Below the pieces are notes generated by a model. That model was not told the DNA's origin, ran no database searches, and saw only the letters and a list, made by a program, of their open reading frames with translations. The translations under genes and the position numbers were made by a program. From Pezicula radicicola (lineage: Eukaryota; Ascomycota; Leotiomycetes; Helotiales; Dermateaceae), in the NCBI GenBank assembly GCA_003008705.1, contig PDUO01000089.1, positions 1-64,000 on the forward strand: a stretch of DNA of 64,000 nucleotides. The letters are read 5' to 3'. Numbering within the stretch: position 1 is the first letter of the stretch; each line of letters opens with the position of its first letter. Positions 35,831 to 47,871 of the stretch are shown here, piece after piece.

Positions 35831-36304
35831 GACGTAGATGGCATTAATCTCCAATTATACCCGTATAGGTTAGACCACATGCCGAGACATTCTTTGTTTA
35901 TACTACGCTTCAGCAGGTGGTATATACAGCCTTAAGCAATCAAATGCAATTCATCAACGATTTGAATAAGAGACTAAAAGACGAGACTCGAAAAAGCAGT
36001 ACACACACATATATATACACGCGTTGGCCCACGGGTATAGATATACTCCCCGGCACCGTTGCTTCCTACGAAACTAGGGGCCGTGATTGTAGGCTCATCA
36101 ATGATAAAGTCAATAATCTTGGTGGCACTGTAAACAATGCTTAAAACTCCTGAACTGGGTACGGCACATGGTAGTTGCGCCGAATACGCAATAGTGTATA
36201 ATTGGACTACTTTTCATTTACCTCCTTAGGTTTATTTTAAGGAGGCCGCATCTCCATTTACATCATACTCACTCAATAGGCAGTATTTAATTATTAATAT
36301 CGTG

Positions 36305-36510
36305 TTGTATTGTGTTTAACCATTCATCCTCTTCAATCCCACTAGTTTCTATACTCCGTGCCGTGCGTTCTCCCAGCGTCGGTCCCTTTGTTTCTATAAA
36401 TAAGAACCAGATACAAAGACATTCAATCACTAGAATCGCAATATAAATAAAATAGAACTTCCAAGCGAGATACTCAAGACTGATTAGGATGCAGCATCAA
36501 ACCGTATATA
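36305..36510 (-). pseudogene. MFS sugar transporter C-terminal fragment
   Basis: The minus strand reads EYLAWKFYFIYIAILVIE, CLCIWFLFIETKGPTLGERT, then SIETSGIEEDEW. The last transmembrane helix followed by the PETKGRTLEE-type motif (here IETKGPTLGE) marks the C-terminus of sugar porter family transporters. No other part of a transporter was recognised with confidence upstream (36600-37600), although hydrophobic minus-strand pieces occur there. Confidence 0.65.
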
Positions 36511-36519
36511 TAATAAGAG

Positions 36520-38110
36520 CCCTCCAGGAATGCTTCTACCAAATTTCAGTATTCCTTAGCTGACTGCCTTTCGTTTTTTTTTCTGTCTCGTTCGTTTTCC
36601 CTTTGGGTCATCTAGGCAGCTGTTCCGAGGCTGTGGAAGGCGATCTTAGAAAGGGCGATAGATTATCTATTGGCAATAAAGGTGCCGCAGGACTCGAGGA
36701 GCTTATTATCCGCGATAACCACGCCAAGTATATCTCCTTACTTATAGGGGAACTTTACGAAAAAGGACGGGTATGCGGCTGCTAGGCTTAGTATTATTAA
36801 GATGTTAAGGAGTGGAACTACTTGATTTCTGGCGAGGGCTTCTTGTCGCCTACTTTTGAGCGAGCGTTCAAAAAGTTATTATTGTCTCCGTTGGTCTTGA
36901 GTTTACCATTTGTGTTGACAATGTTGTCTTGTTGGTCTTAAAGAAACTTACACCAATATATAACTCGGGCGAGTTAAAAACAGCTTGGGTGGGTGTCCGG
37001 ATAATGGTTGCGCTAAGGGTTCGAAGAACTAATACCTTTTTAGGTGACATCTTCTCGGGGTTTAGATATATTAGAGTACTAGGATGGGCCGAATTATAGT
37101 AAAAGATGTGCGTTTTTATAAGATATATTCTAGAAGGTTTTACAATTGCGTAGGAGTCTGGGAGTAGTATAGGTGAAAGCTGTTGCACATCTACATCTCT
37201 ATAAAAGCCTTAAACGCAACATATAGAACTGCTAGGGCAATAGATGTACAACAGAGAAAGATAGGACCTCCGGAGCTTATTCTTTTACGCCCGCAAACCC
37301 CTATTAAGAAGGGGGATACCATGAATGTAGTTGCTTTTTAGAGGAAGCCGAATGGGAGGTAGGAAAATCCTTAGTAGGTACTACCGATGAAGAAGGAGGA
37401 TATGTTTGAGGATTTTAAGAACTGGGGTGAGAGAACTAAACGCATCAACGTGGCCCTCTGTATGTAAACCCTACTGGTAACATTAAACTCAACCCTCGTC
37501 CTAGGTGTAAAATCTCGACTCGACGACTTCGTAGCAACCCTCCTCAGACCCACAAGGTCTGCCCAGGCGACATCTCACATACTTTCACGATTTTAGCGAC
37601 GTATATAGTAGGTTAAATTGTTACGCCAATGATAAGAAGGGATAGGATGAACATGTACAAGAAAATGAGCAAATAATTGTATAACTAGATTAGTTGAAAG
37701 GTGTCTGAGAAGACAATTTTATTATACTTCACAATACATTGTTAAATGTTCCTTCCGAGTAAACATATTGGTGTTCCGAACTATATTAAGTTAGGAGAGA
37801 TGACACCACAAGAACTGGTAGCAGAGTTGAGACCACCAGATGCGATATACAGGAAGAATGATCAGAAGATGTCCATCCATACGGCCTAAACAGTTGTCAT
37901 TGTCGGAATCTGGTTTTCCGGGATGACAGATCTCAAAGCCATAGGCGCCAGCCGTTTTGAGGCCATAACTGCTGGTGGCAGTTTCAAAATAAAATCAACA
38001 AGGTGCGATTTTTATATGATCGAGATCTGGAAACAGCACGATTAGTAAGTATGTAGGACTGGGGGATATTGAAACACCTCTAGAGATTACAGAAAAAGTA
38101 AAAGTAAATT
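36520..38110. other. no confidently recognised gene
   Basis: Short minus-strand open frames at 36868-37188 and 37371-37553 are Ser/Thr/Arg/Leu-rich but match no family. Near 37900-37960 the minus strand reads SSYGLKTAGAYGFEICHPG, a coherent-looking but unassigned piece. The region may contain more remnants of the transporter ending at 36305. Confidence 0.3.
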
Positions 38111-38118
38111 CTTTGTCC

Positions 38119-38758
38119 CTAGCCAGAGATAGCAGGATAGCAGTGGTTATCTGTGTCAGCGTGTTCAAGCCAAGCTACAGAAGAAAAATCAAGACGTTGC
38201 ACAGGCGGATTTGGCAGATATAGGCTTTGGTGTGACAGGTAGGCCTCGCTCTGGGTGATCTGGAGAACAATATCTGACTCTTGACCAGGAGCCATTCGCA
38301 TCCTTGCGGATTTCAAAATTGCCACCACCGTTGGTGGGGGTTCCTTCAGTTTCGCAGATGTCAAGAAGCTCCTGCTCTGAGATTGGTGTTTTATGAGCAG
38401 GTTTGCCTCAATTCGTTCGGCCTTGGTCAATCGCTTCTTCTTGTTCTCGTCTGGTTTTCCTTCTGGATCTTCGGGTCCGCTTTTAATGATGCGTTTTGGG
38501 CATTTCTCGTCTTTGCGTATGATGTTGTTCTTCTTGGTCCATGACTTGCCGAGCTGCGCTGTCTTAGGGAATACAACAAGATAAGGGAGCAGAGGGGGAG
38601 GGGGTAGGGTAGCTCCTTCTAACGAAGGGTCGCCCTTCGTTGGACCGGCTCCGCTACCCTTTCCTTTAGAAACTGGCTCAGGACCCAGGTATTCTGCGCT
38701 CTGCTTAGTTCCGTTGGAGCTGCCTTGCTTCTGGGAATTCTCGCCTCGTGGTGCATAT
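38119..38758 (-). other. long open frame without ATG, charged low-complexity protein
   Basis: One minus-strand frame stays open for over 200 codons (38758 to 38119) but has no ATG near its beginning. It starts Ser/Gly/Lys-rich (NSQKQGSSNGTKQ), passes a Pro-rich stretch and reaches a strongly basic region (SWTKKNNIIRKDEKCPKRII, DENKKKRLTKAERIEANLL). This could be an internal exon of a nuclear protein or chance. I recognise no domain. Confidence 0.3.
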
Positions 38759-38961
38759 CAGATGATACCTTGAACTAAACAGGATAGACAATTTTACTGT
38801 ACCTTTCGTATCAAAGCAGTTGCTTCGTGCTTTTCTCTCTGCTTGCATGCTTCGATTCGCTCCTAGACGTCCTCCAGCCTCATGCTCCAGCAGATCATCG
38901 TCACTGTGTACCTCCTCTAAACCTTCTCCAGCCCTATACCCGTCATCATTGGTAACAGCCA

Positions 38962-39180
38962 GTGAGAAATGGAGAGACTGTCATTAAGGTCTCGCGGTAC
39001 AGGAGTGCATGGACGGAGTATAATTTGGTTACAGCACCCAAAAAGTGGAAGGAGCTCCCCACTCTGCTCTTCAAGTTTTCAGGCAGTAAAGCAAGTGTGG
39101 TAGACAATATCAAGGAAGTACAAGCGATCTCAAAGTCTTATAATGGTGGATCTTTCGAATTTGCATTCGACGAGGTGGTG
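38962..39180 (+). pseudogene. D-lactate dehydrogenase (cytochrome) fragment
   Basis: The + strand reads KVSRYRSAWTEYNLVTA, then KWKELPTLLFKFSGSKASVV, DNIKEVQAISKSYNGGSFEF. This matches the part of FAD-linked D-lactate dehydrogenases following the FAD domain (PTLFFKFSG...V...IKxVQxIAKxxxGGxFEFA). The enzyme oxidises D-lactate to pyruvate in mitochondria. About 60 codons of an expected 500-580 remain. The segment before KWKELP does not match the normal preceding region, so the fragment may join two separate parts of the gene. Confidence 0.6.
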
Positions 39181-39444
39181 ATGGCGTTTCCTTTCCTCTG
39201 TAGGTGTAGCGGTATAATTTCTGTACACTTCGGACATCTTGTTAGCTTTCATGCTCGATACTTAAAGCTGTAGTTTAGTATGTGACAAGCAGTAGGTACT
39301 TACGGCTCTATTATTCTTTCAGATGCGTTTTCTACTGAGATTTATACTTGGGTGAAATGGAAGGCTATAGGTATATGGTAAGGTAGAGATGAAATACATT
39401 TTATGAAATTCAAGTGTTGATATACATATATACGTTTAAAGCTA

Positions 39445-39610
39445 TCACCCAATCAAAGAGGCCTGAACAATGACTACCTTGCCTTGGGCCAAGGCAATTA
39501 CGGTGATGATCAACTCGACAGCGTTTCCGAAAGAAGCGTTCAACGGGCCACCAAGAATTTCTCCGACATGCAGCGATATTTCTTCAGTGGCAAAACTGAG
39601 CAACGCTGGG
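39445..39610 (-). pseudogene. Ca2+/H+ exchanger (CAX/Vcx1 family) fragment
   Basis: The minus strand reads LLSFATEEISLHVGEILGGP, LNASFGNAVELIITVIALAQ and VVIVQASLIG. The GNAVELI signature is the alpha-1 repeat of vacuolar Ca2+/H+ antiporters, where the acidic residue takes part in ion exchange. The sequence ends at TGA TAG where relatives continue SILSN. Only about 55 codons are left, corresponding to one exon-sized piece. Confidence 0.8.
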
Positions 39611-39830
39611 AGTGAGTATGTGGTGGCATGTGAGAACGGCAGTGTTGCAGTCCGCAGAAGCACTGTTACCGCCACGCAGGGACTGGAGAAGGATGGCAAT
39701 ACTACTACTACAGATTTTCCTGAGGAAGTAAGTAGTTATATTGAATCTAGCCCATTTACTCTCCATTTCGGGATAGGGGCTTGCGCTCAGTCGCATAACA
39801 AGCTCAATAAATGAAAGATGGCGAAAGAAG

Positions 39831-39915
39831 TCGTTGCAGTGACATGCGATAAGTAATGTGAATTGCANAATTCAGTGAATCATCGAATCTTTGAACTCAT
39901 ATTGCCCCTCTTGAA
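39831..39915 (+). rRNA. 5.8S rRNA gene fragment
   Basis: ATGCGATAAGTAATGTGAAT, TGCANAATTCAGTGAATCAT and CGAATCTTTGAACTCATATT match the 3' half of fungal 5.8S rRNA. The usual GAACGCACATTGCGCCCCTT is changed to GAACTCATATTGCCCCTCTT, mostly by C-to-T changes. An ambiguous base lies at 39867, where the consensus is G. The next 60 bases do not clearly match ITS2. Same strand as the 18S piece at 35187, but 4.6 kb away instead of the roughly 1 kb of a normal rDNA unit. Confidence 0.88.
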
Positions 39916-40204
39916 CGATCATCTTTTTACCGGATACTGGGCTTGATGTGAAGGTTAATTCGTAGCAGGCAAAGCCCGCTTGATTCGCTACCCATTCTTC
40001 TTTTCTTTCTAGCTCTTCTGCTGTAATCGAGTAAAGTGCAAGTTTACTCTTTGGAGTTGCTCATGGGGGTAAGTGGTTACAGAAGAATATCTCCAATATC
40101 TAGACCTTCCGTATCTTGTTGTTCGTCCGAGGAGTCCATCATTGCGTAGTGAGGCATCGGTCTGGGAGGCACAATCTTCATTGCAGCTGGTTCTCCAGCT
40201 GCTT

Positions 40205-40301
40205 TAATCTTGCCTAACTCAAGCCTTTGGCTGTGAATCTTGACTTGTTGGTCCCTTCTGTTGAAACACAAGACTTGTCCATGGGCACTGAAGGCCCCCA
40301 A
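40205..40301 (-). pseudogene. NRPS adenylation-domain A8 motif fragment
   Basis: The minus strand reads FNRRDQQVKIHSQRLELGKI. This is the A8 core motif of fungal nonribosomal peptide synthetase adenylation domains (GRxDxQVKIRGQRIELGEIE), the hinge on which the C-terminal subdomain rotates. The match is about 20 residues; preceding residues (GTFSAHGQ-like) and following residues do not extend it clearly. The Arg of RGQR is replaced by Ser in HSQR. Chance is unlikely but the fragment is short. Confidence 0.5.
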
Positions 40302-40387
40302 ATCACTCTGAACGAGCCAGCATATATAGACATACTCTAGGTTACTTCATATCTTTTAATATCTAGAGTTATAAAGGCTTTCTTATT

Positions 40388-43440
<3,053 letters not shown>

Positions 43441-43449
43441 CTGTAATTG

Positions 43450-43605
43450 GCTTTGGCCCGTGGTCTAAGTGCTGTATTGCATTTGCATAAACGCGCTTAG
43501 ATGCAGCCGCGTTCGCAGCAACCTCCCAGTGATCTTACAAGAAGCATTGGAACACCAACTTATGTTGCACCAGAAATCCGATCATCTGTGGGTGGACTTT
43601 ACAGG
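43450..43605 (+). pseudogene. protein kinase domain fragment
   Basis: The frame reads ALARGLSAVLHLHKRA, TAG, MQPRSQQPPSDLT and RSIGTPTYVAPEIRSSV. GTPxYVAPE is the activation-segment end of Ser/Thr kinases, and ALxxGLxxLHxxxxxHRD is the start of the catalytic loop. The HRD and DFG motifs that should lie between are missing, so this resembles two kinase pieces joined with the catalytic core deleted. It could not be active. Confidence 0.5.
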
Positions 43606-43779
43606 CAGCGGGAGGATTGGAGTCTCCCACACTGAGCCCGAAAACCCGACGACTCGTTGCCCAGTACATCAACCCCTGCCTTCCCACCTCCCTCGATACC
43701 TTGGGGCATGTTCATACGCTTACCAGATCTTTAGGACTGATAATATTTGAAAAGACGGCTGAAATATTAGTGTTTGGTG

Positions 43780-43957
43780 TTGTCTTTCGGTTGGCTTCTT
43801 GCTCGTTTCCAATCAAGTGCTTTACAGAAGTAATGACACCTGCTTCTTGATAATAAAGCATGGCAATGTTGCAACTCCATGAGCATAGAATTGTTTGATA
43901 TGCCATCACTGTTTCAGTATTCGTAATGTCTTCAAACCATCGTCTGTAGATTAACAA
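43780..43957 (-). pseudogene. GH3 beta-glucosidase fragment
   Basis: The minus strand reads RRWFEDITNTETVMAYQTIL, then EAGVITSVKHLIGNEQEANR. KHxIGNEQE is the conserved substrate-binding Lys-His segment of glycoside hydrolase family 3 beta-glucosidases, and RNWEGF (here RRWFED) is the usual upstream motif. About 55 codons of an expected 700-850 remain. The nucleophile region (SDW) is not present. Confidence 0.6.
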
Positions 43958-43959
43958 AA

Positions 43960-46423
43960 AGCAAACATAACAATTGATTATTCTCGTTCATAATGCAAAA
44001 ACGGCATGATCATCGCCAGGTTGGCTGAAAAGAGATGGAGCAAACATGCGGATGCTATACTTGCTGAATGCTAAGGCAACTGAGATGCGCTCGGTAAAGT
44101 CCAAAGTAAAGCAGAGGTGCTTGCATTAAAGTGTACAGGGCTGCGGAAGGGACTTTTGTGCAGATATTTAAGGAAACATGCTAACAAATCACCCAAAACA
44201 GTCAGAATTCTACCCAGTTCAGTAATCCGTAGTAGGCTCCAAACGACTTCCCTCCCTCTTTAGCACCACCAACGAAAGCTTCCATGCCCAACTCCCACGG
44301 GGCCGAAACCCACCAGACTTGCCCTCTAATTGTTCCTCGTTGATGGATTTAAATTGTACTTATTCCAATTACAAGACCCAAAAGAGCCCTGTATCAGTAT
44401 TTACTCTTAGTGCTTTCCTCCTTCTTGATTATTGCAATATCTATGTCTAGTTCGAGGTTAAGCGTATGGTGTGTAGGCTATAGGTAGTAGGATTGTTCAG
44501 ATTGAGGAAGTTCAAGTTGTTGCTACTGGTCGCTGTAGAGACCTTTGTGCTTATCATCGCACTCCCAACCCCGGTGAGGTGCTTTATGGTGGCACATTAA
44601 GAAGAATGGCTTCTCTTTATCCCGCTTCTCAATCCAGTCCATCATCAAATTTGAAAAGATATAATCACTAACAAGGTCATGCTAAAACATTACTAGAAAT
44701 CATTACATCAATTGCTGAACGATGGCGGGATCCTTCTAGATTTAGAGATTTCCCTTGCAAATGTCCTTTTAGACTTACGTCTAGTTGTACCTTAGGCAAA
44801 CATGACTTGAAAGTATATTTGCCTTGCGAAAGCTTAAATTTTAAGGACTACCTAAGTATTTGTACATTACCCAAAAGATGACAACTAAGCATTGCGGAAT
44901 ATGTAGGTCAGCCCGATATAGATCAGTGCCGGATCAGTGCCGCATAGAGATCGTAGTGTTATCATCCCCTAGATTAACCGCCGCCGGTCTCTGTGGTATA
45001 CACTTCGCCGCAGGATCATCTATAAACAAATCAGCAACCACAAGTTTAGAAGTAAATAAATTGAAAGTTCTCTAATCGGTGAGGTACATGTTTCCCGTGC
45101 CAAGAGGAGGCCGCACACGGTTCTATTCCTTGCGGCCCTTGTCGTGGTTTCAGTTTTAATCTTCGATCCTTGTATAAGAAGGGTAGATAGTGTGGCCAAT
45201 GTTACAAGTCTACCTCGTCTGTCGATCCCTAGTCCTGATATTGAGTGAGGGAAGAGTATTTAGAGCCAATGATCTCGCTTTCGGAGTATATTGTGAGCAC
45301 ACAGCAATCATCAAATCTAGTACCCAATCCCACAACCACAACCGCAACCACCACTATATTCAAACTATAACACCTTCTACCCATTTCCACCCTTGGTTAC
45401 TAAAAGAGTATGTAATGTCGTTGCCAGCTGATAGAACTTTATGGGTCCATAAAAATAGTGCTATAACTGTTCCTCCAGTTCTCCCTTTCTACCTCCCTTA
45501 TGAGTCGATGATCCTGAACTATGACTGCCAGCAGACAGAGTCTTCGAGTCTTCGCCAACTTGTAGTTAAACTTCGAGAACAGCACTGCGTCGTTCTTCGG
45601 GCGCGCTGCCGGGAAGGGGACGAGCCCTATTCCTTCTGCCTGTAGGAATGTGTGGTGCAATCCTACTTACTTTCGATTTTATAGATACTAAGTCGAAATT
45701 CTAAATGATGGTTATTTTTGGAGCTTATTTTCTGTAGTCAAGAACCATCAAGGTCTAACGGTCAGTTTTTTGTTATAAACCTGCTTGGAAGTCTACCTCT
45801 TCTGGAGCTCCAAAGGCTTCTTGTGCTGCTGCCATATCTCCGACAAGGTTAGGTGGTGGAAGAACCAGCCGCTTACCTCTTTTGCATCGTTTTTAACCCA
45901 GGTTGATTGGTGCCTCCTTCGTGAACGGTGGCTGACCTAGAAAAAGTTAGTCAAGTGAAAAAAAAAGAAAAAGAAAAATAAACCTATAGCGAGATATATC
46001 TCCTAAAAATCCAGCAAATTTGGGCAACAAAACTGATCAGAATCTATCGCAACTTCGCAGATGTAGTCCAACCTCTGTAGATTGTTAGCTACGCCTAGTA
46101 GAAGTCTAATATCGAGTATTCACGAATGTCCATCAACAATAGAAGCATGAGGAGGTTGACGGAAAGCCCTGGCGTGAGAGGTTAGCCTATGCATAAATCA
46201 ATCCTTGGGCGTGAAGAAGGTTAGTACCAATTTGATGCTCTGTGAACCGTACATATGATCTTCAAGGGCCCTTCATCTTTCCTTTTGGCTTCGAGTGATG
46301 GCTAAGACTTGTCAGATTAGAAGTGCCTAACTATTGCTCAATCTGTTCTTAGTGGGATAAAAGTATCTAGATGTTGAGCAAAGCAACTTAGTTATCATCA
46401 TGCGTGTTACTTGATTTTAAAGA
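43960..46423. other. no recognised gene; one 151-codon open frame
   Basis: The + strand is open from 45190 to 45645 with the first in-frame ATG at 45199. It has an Asn/His-rich stretch (THFHP, HNHNRNHH) and ends REGDEPYSFCL. I recognise no domain and no conserved neighbour, so it may be chance. On the minus strand 45900-45790 reads RLVLPPPNLVGDMAAAQEAF, a protein-like but unassigned piece. Confidence 0.3.
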
Positions 46424-46554
46424 GACGATGAGTTGGCCGAGCTTGAGCAAGAGCAGTTAGAAAACAAGATGCTTAAGACAGGTACTGTTCCTGTGTCGGA
46501 TAAGATACATAGATTGCCGGCGGCTGCAAATGGAGCTATCCGCGTTTCTCTCTG
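46424..46554 (+). pseudogene. SNF7/Vps32 (ESCRT-III) C-terminal fragment
   Basis: After a probable acceptor (TTTTAAAG), the frame reads DDELAELEQEQLENKMLKTG then TVPVSDKIHRLPAAANGAIR and stops. This is the region before the C-terminal MIM1 helix of Snf7/Vps32, the main ESCRT-III filament protein of endosomal sorting. The terminal helix that binds Vps4 (EEELRKLQAEMAM) is missing. Snf7 is normally an essential-type single-copy gene, so this is a duplicated exon fragment, not the working locus. Confidence 0.8.
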
Positions 46555-46721
46555 AATCGATGCTGTCTTTTGCTGACTCCTTCGATGCTGCATCCTCCCG
46601 CTTCTGTTTTTCATCTTCCAGCGAAGTGTTCTCCACGGCCTGGTACTAGCAGAAGCCCATCAGCTTGTAGCATCCACAAGAACAAGTCATTTCGAAGACA
46701 TATAACTCGTATCTAACATCT

Positions 46722-46872
46722 GACCCAATTTGTGGCCAAAGGGACATAGATCTTTAGAATCATATCTGGATGTTGACTCTCGACGGAGAACTGCATCTTG
46801 CGCCGCTTCCATCAGATCCTCAAAGAGTACTCGATATAGGCTGTAGAACAGGAATCTGGGCGATTGAATTTG
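46722..46872 (+). pseudogene. LaeA-like SAM methyltransferase fragment
   Basis: The frame reads DPICGQRDIDL, TAG (46755-46757), [38 protein letters not shown], then a GTAAGC donor at 46873. VLDIGCGTGIWAIE is SAM-binding motif I of fungal TAM/LaeA-like methyltransferases, and LQHHxxxLTxDGxLxLAP is their usual preceding segment. The TAG sits on the expected Gln. One motif Gly is Arg (GCRTG). Such enzymes occur in secondary-metabolite clusters, some as global regulators. The rest of the gene was not found. Confidence 0.75.
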
Positions 46873-47640
46873 GTAAGCTTTTTAACCTTCTACGACGAAA
46901 ATTGTAGATACCTATGCTGTAATCGCCATAGCCGAGGCTTGGATCCCAGTCAGGCTGCTGGGCCTGAACCTGTGGGCATAGACAACTGACTTCCTAGGCT
47001 TTCCTAGCGCCTCTAGCCACACGAGAGAGACTCCGTGGTTTGCACTATTATTATCCTCGGCGCAAATAACTTCTCCAAACAACACAGAAGTGATCATATA
47101 CGCTGTTGCTACGGGACTTTCCATGATTCCTGCATCGCTTATTGTTGTCTTGACTATCGCGATGGCAATTCATATGAACAGAATGACTAACGTTTTGGTA
47201 GGATCAGGTACGAATAGTTATAGAGACATCCATTTCAAATTCTAGCGCCTTTCTGTTGTATGAGACAGAGGTCATCACCAATTTCCAAGCAAGGCCAACT
47301 ACGTAGGCGAGCCTTCTAAATCTCCATTGGGTCATAACCTCCTTGGCCTAGAATACTGCTTTAACTGGTCCCCTACCACCAACCACCTTCCCAGTATAAT
47401 TAACCAGAATCAAATCATCTGTAGTAACAAGCGAGAAATTAAGTCCTACGAATTATCCGTTTCCTTGTAACGTGGTAGTATCGAAGAAGCAATATCAACC
47501 CTTCAATGCTGGAAGATGAGGCACAGCACCCTAAGAGCATGGATTCTAAAGGCTAGCATAGAAGAGTTAATTGAACTGGTGGAGGGTGCTTGTTAGGTTG
47601 AGTTAATGACACACCTCGGATTAGAGAGGTGCCTCTGTCA
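46873..47640. other. no confidently recognised gene
   Basis: The first bases may be an intron of the methyltransferase relic. At 47085-47210 the + strand reads a hydrophobic, membrane-helix-like segment (YAVATGLSMIPASLIVVLTI then AMAIHMNRMTN) ending near a possible donor. It is likely a transporter piece but too short to assign. Confidence 0.35.
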
Positions 47641-47649
47641 TTAGGTGCT

Positions 47650-47810
47650 ATCGTTAGTTACTTGCCAGGATTGAAAGGTTACTATTATTCCGCCTATGAA
47701 TGGTCCGAAGGTGGGCCTGATTAGTGTTCCTGAGAGGAACCATCCCATTGTTGTTGCGCGTTCCGTGGGTCTATAGATGTCGCCGATACAAGCTGCTCTC
47801 AAGAACTCTA
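47650..47810 (-). pseudogene. MFS multidrug transporter fragment
   Basis: The minus strand reads GDIYRPTERATTMGWFLSGT, LIRPTFGPFIGGIIVTFQSW. GDIYxxTERGxAMG followed by GPxxGPxxGGxI is the conserved loop and TM5 antiporter motif C region of DHA1-type drug:H+ antiporters. Only this exon-sized part remains; the neighbouring minus-strand frame at 47868-48074 does not match. Confidence 0.75.
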
Positions 47811-47871
47811 CAAAAAGAAAAGACCGCAGGCTACCCTCGATGTACTCAACAAGGCACCAAAAGGACTTCAT

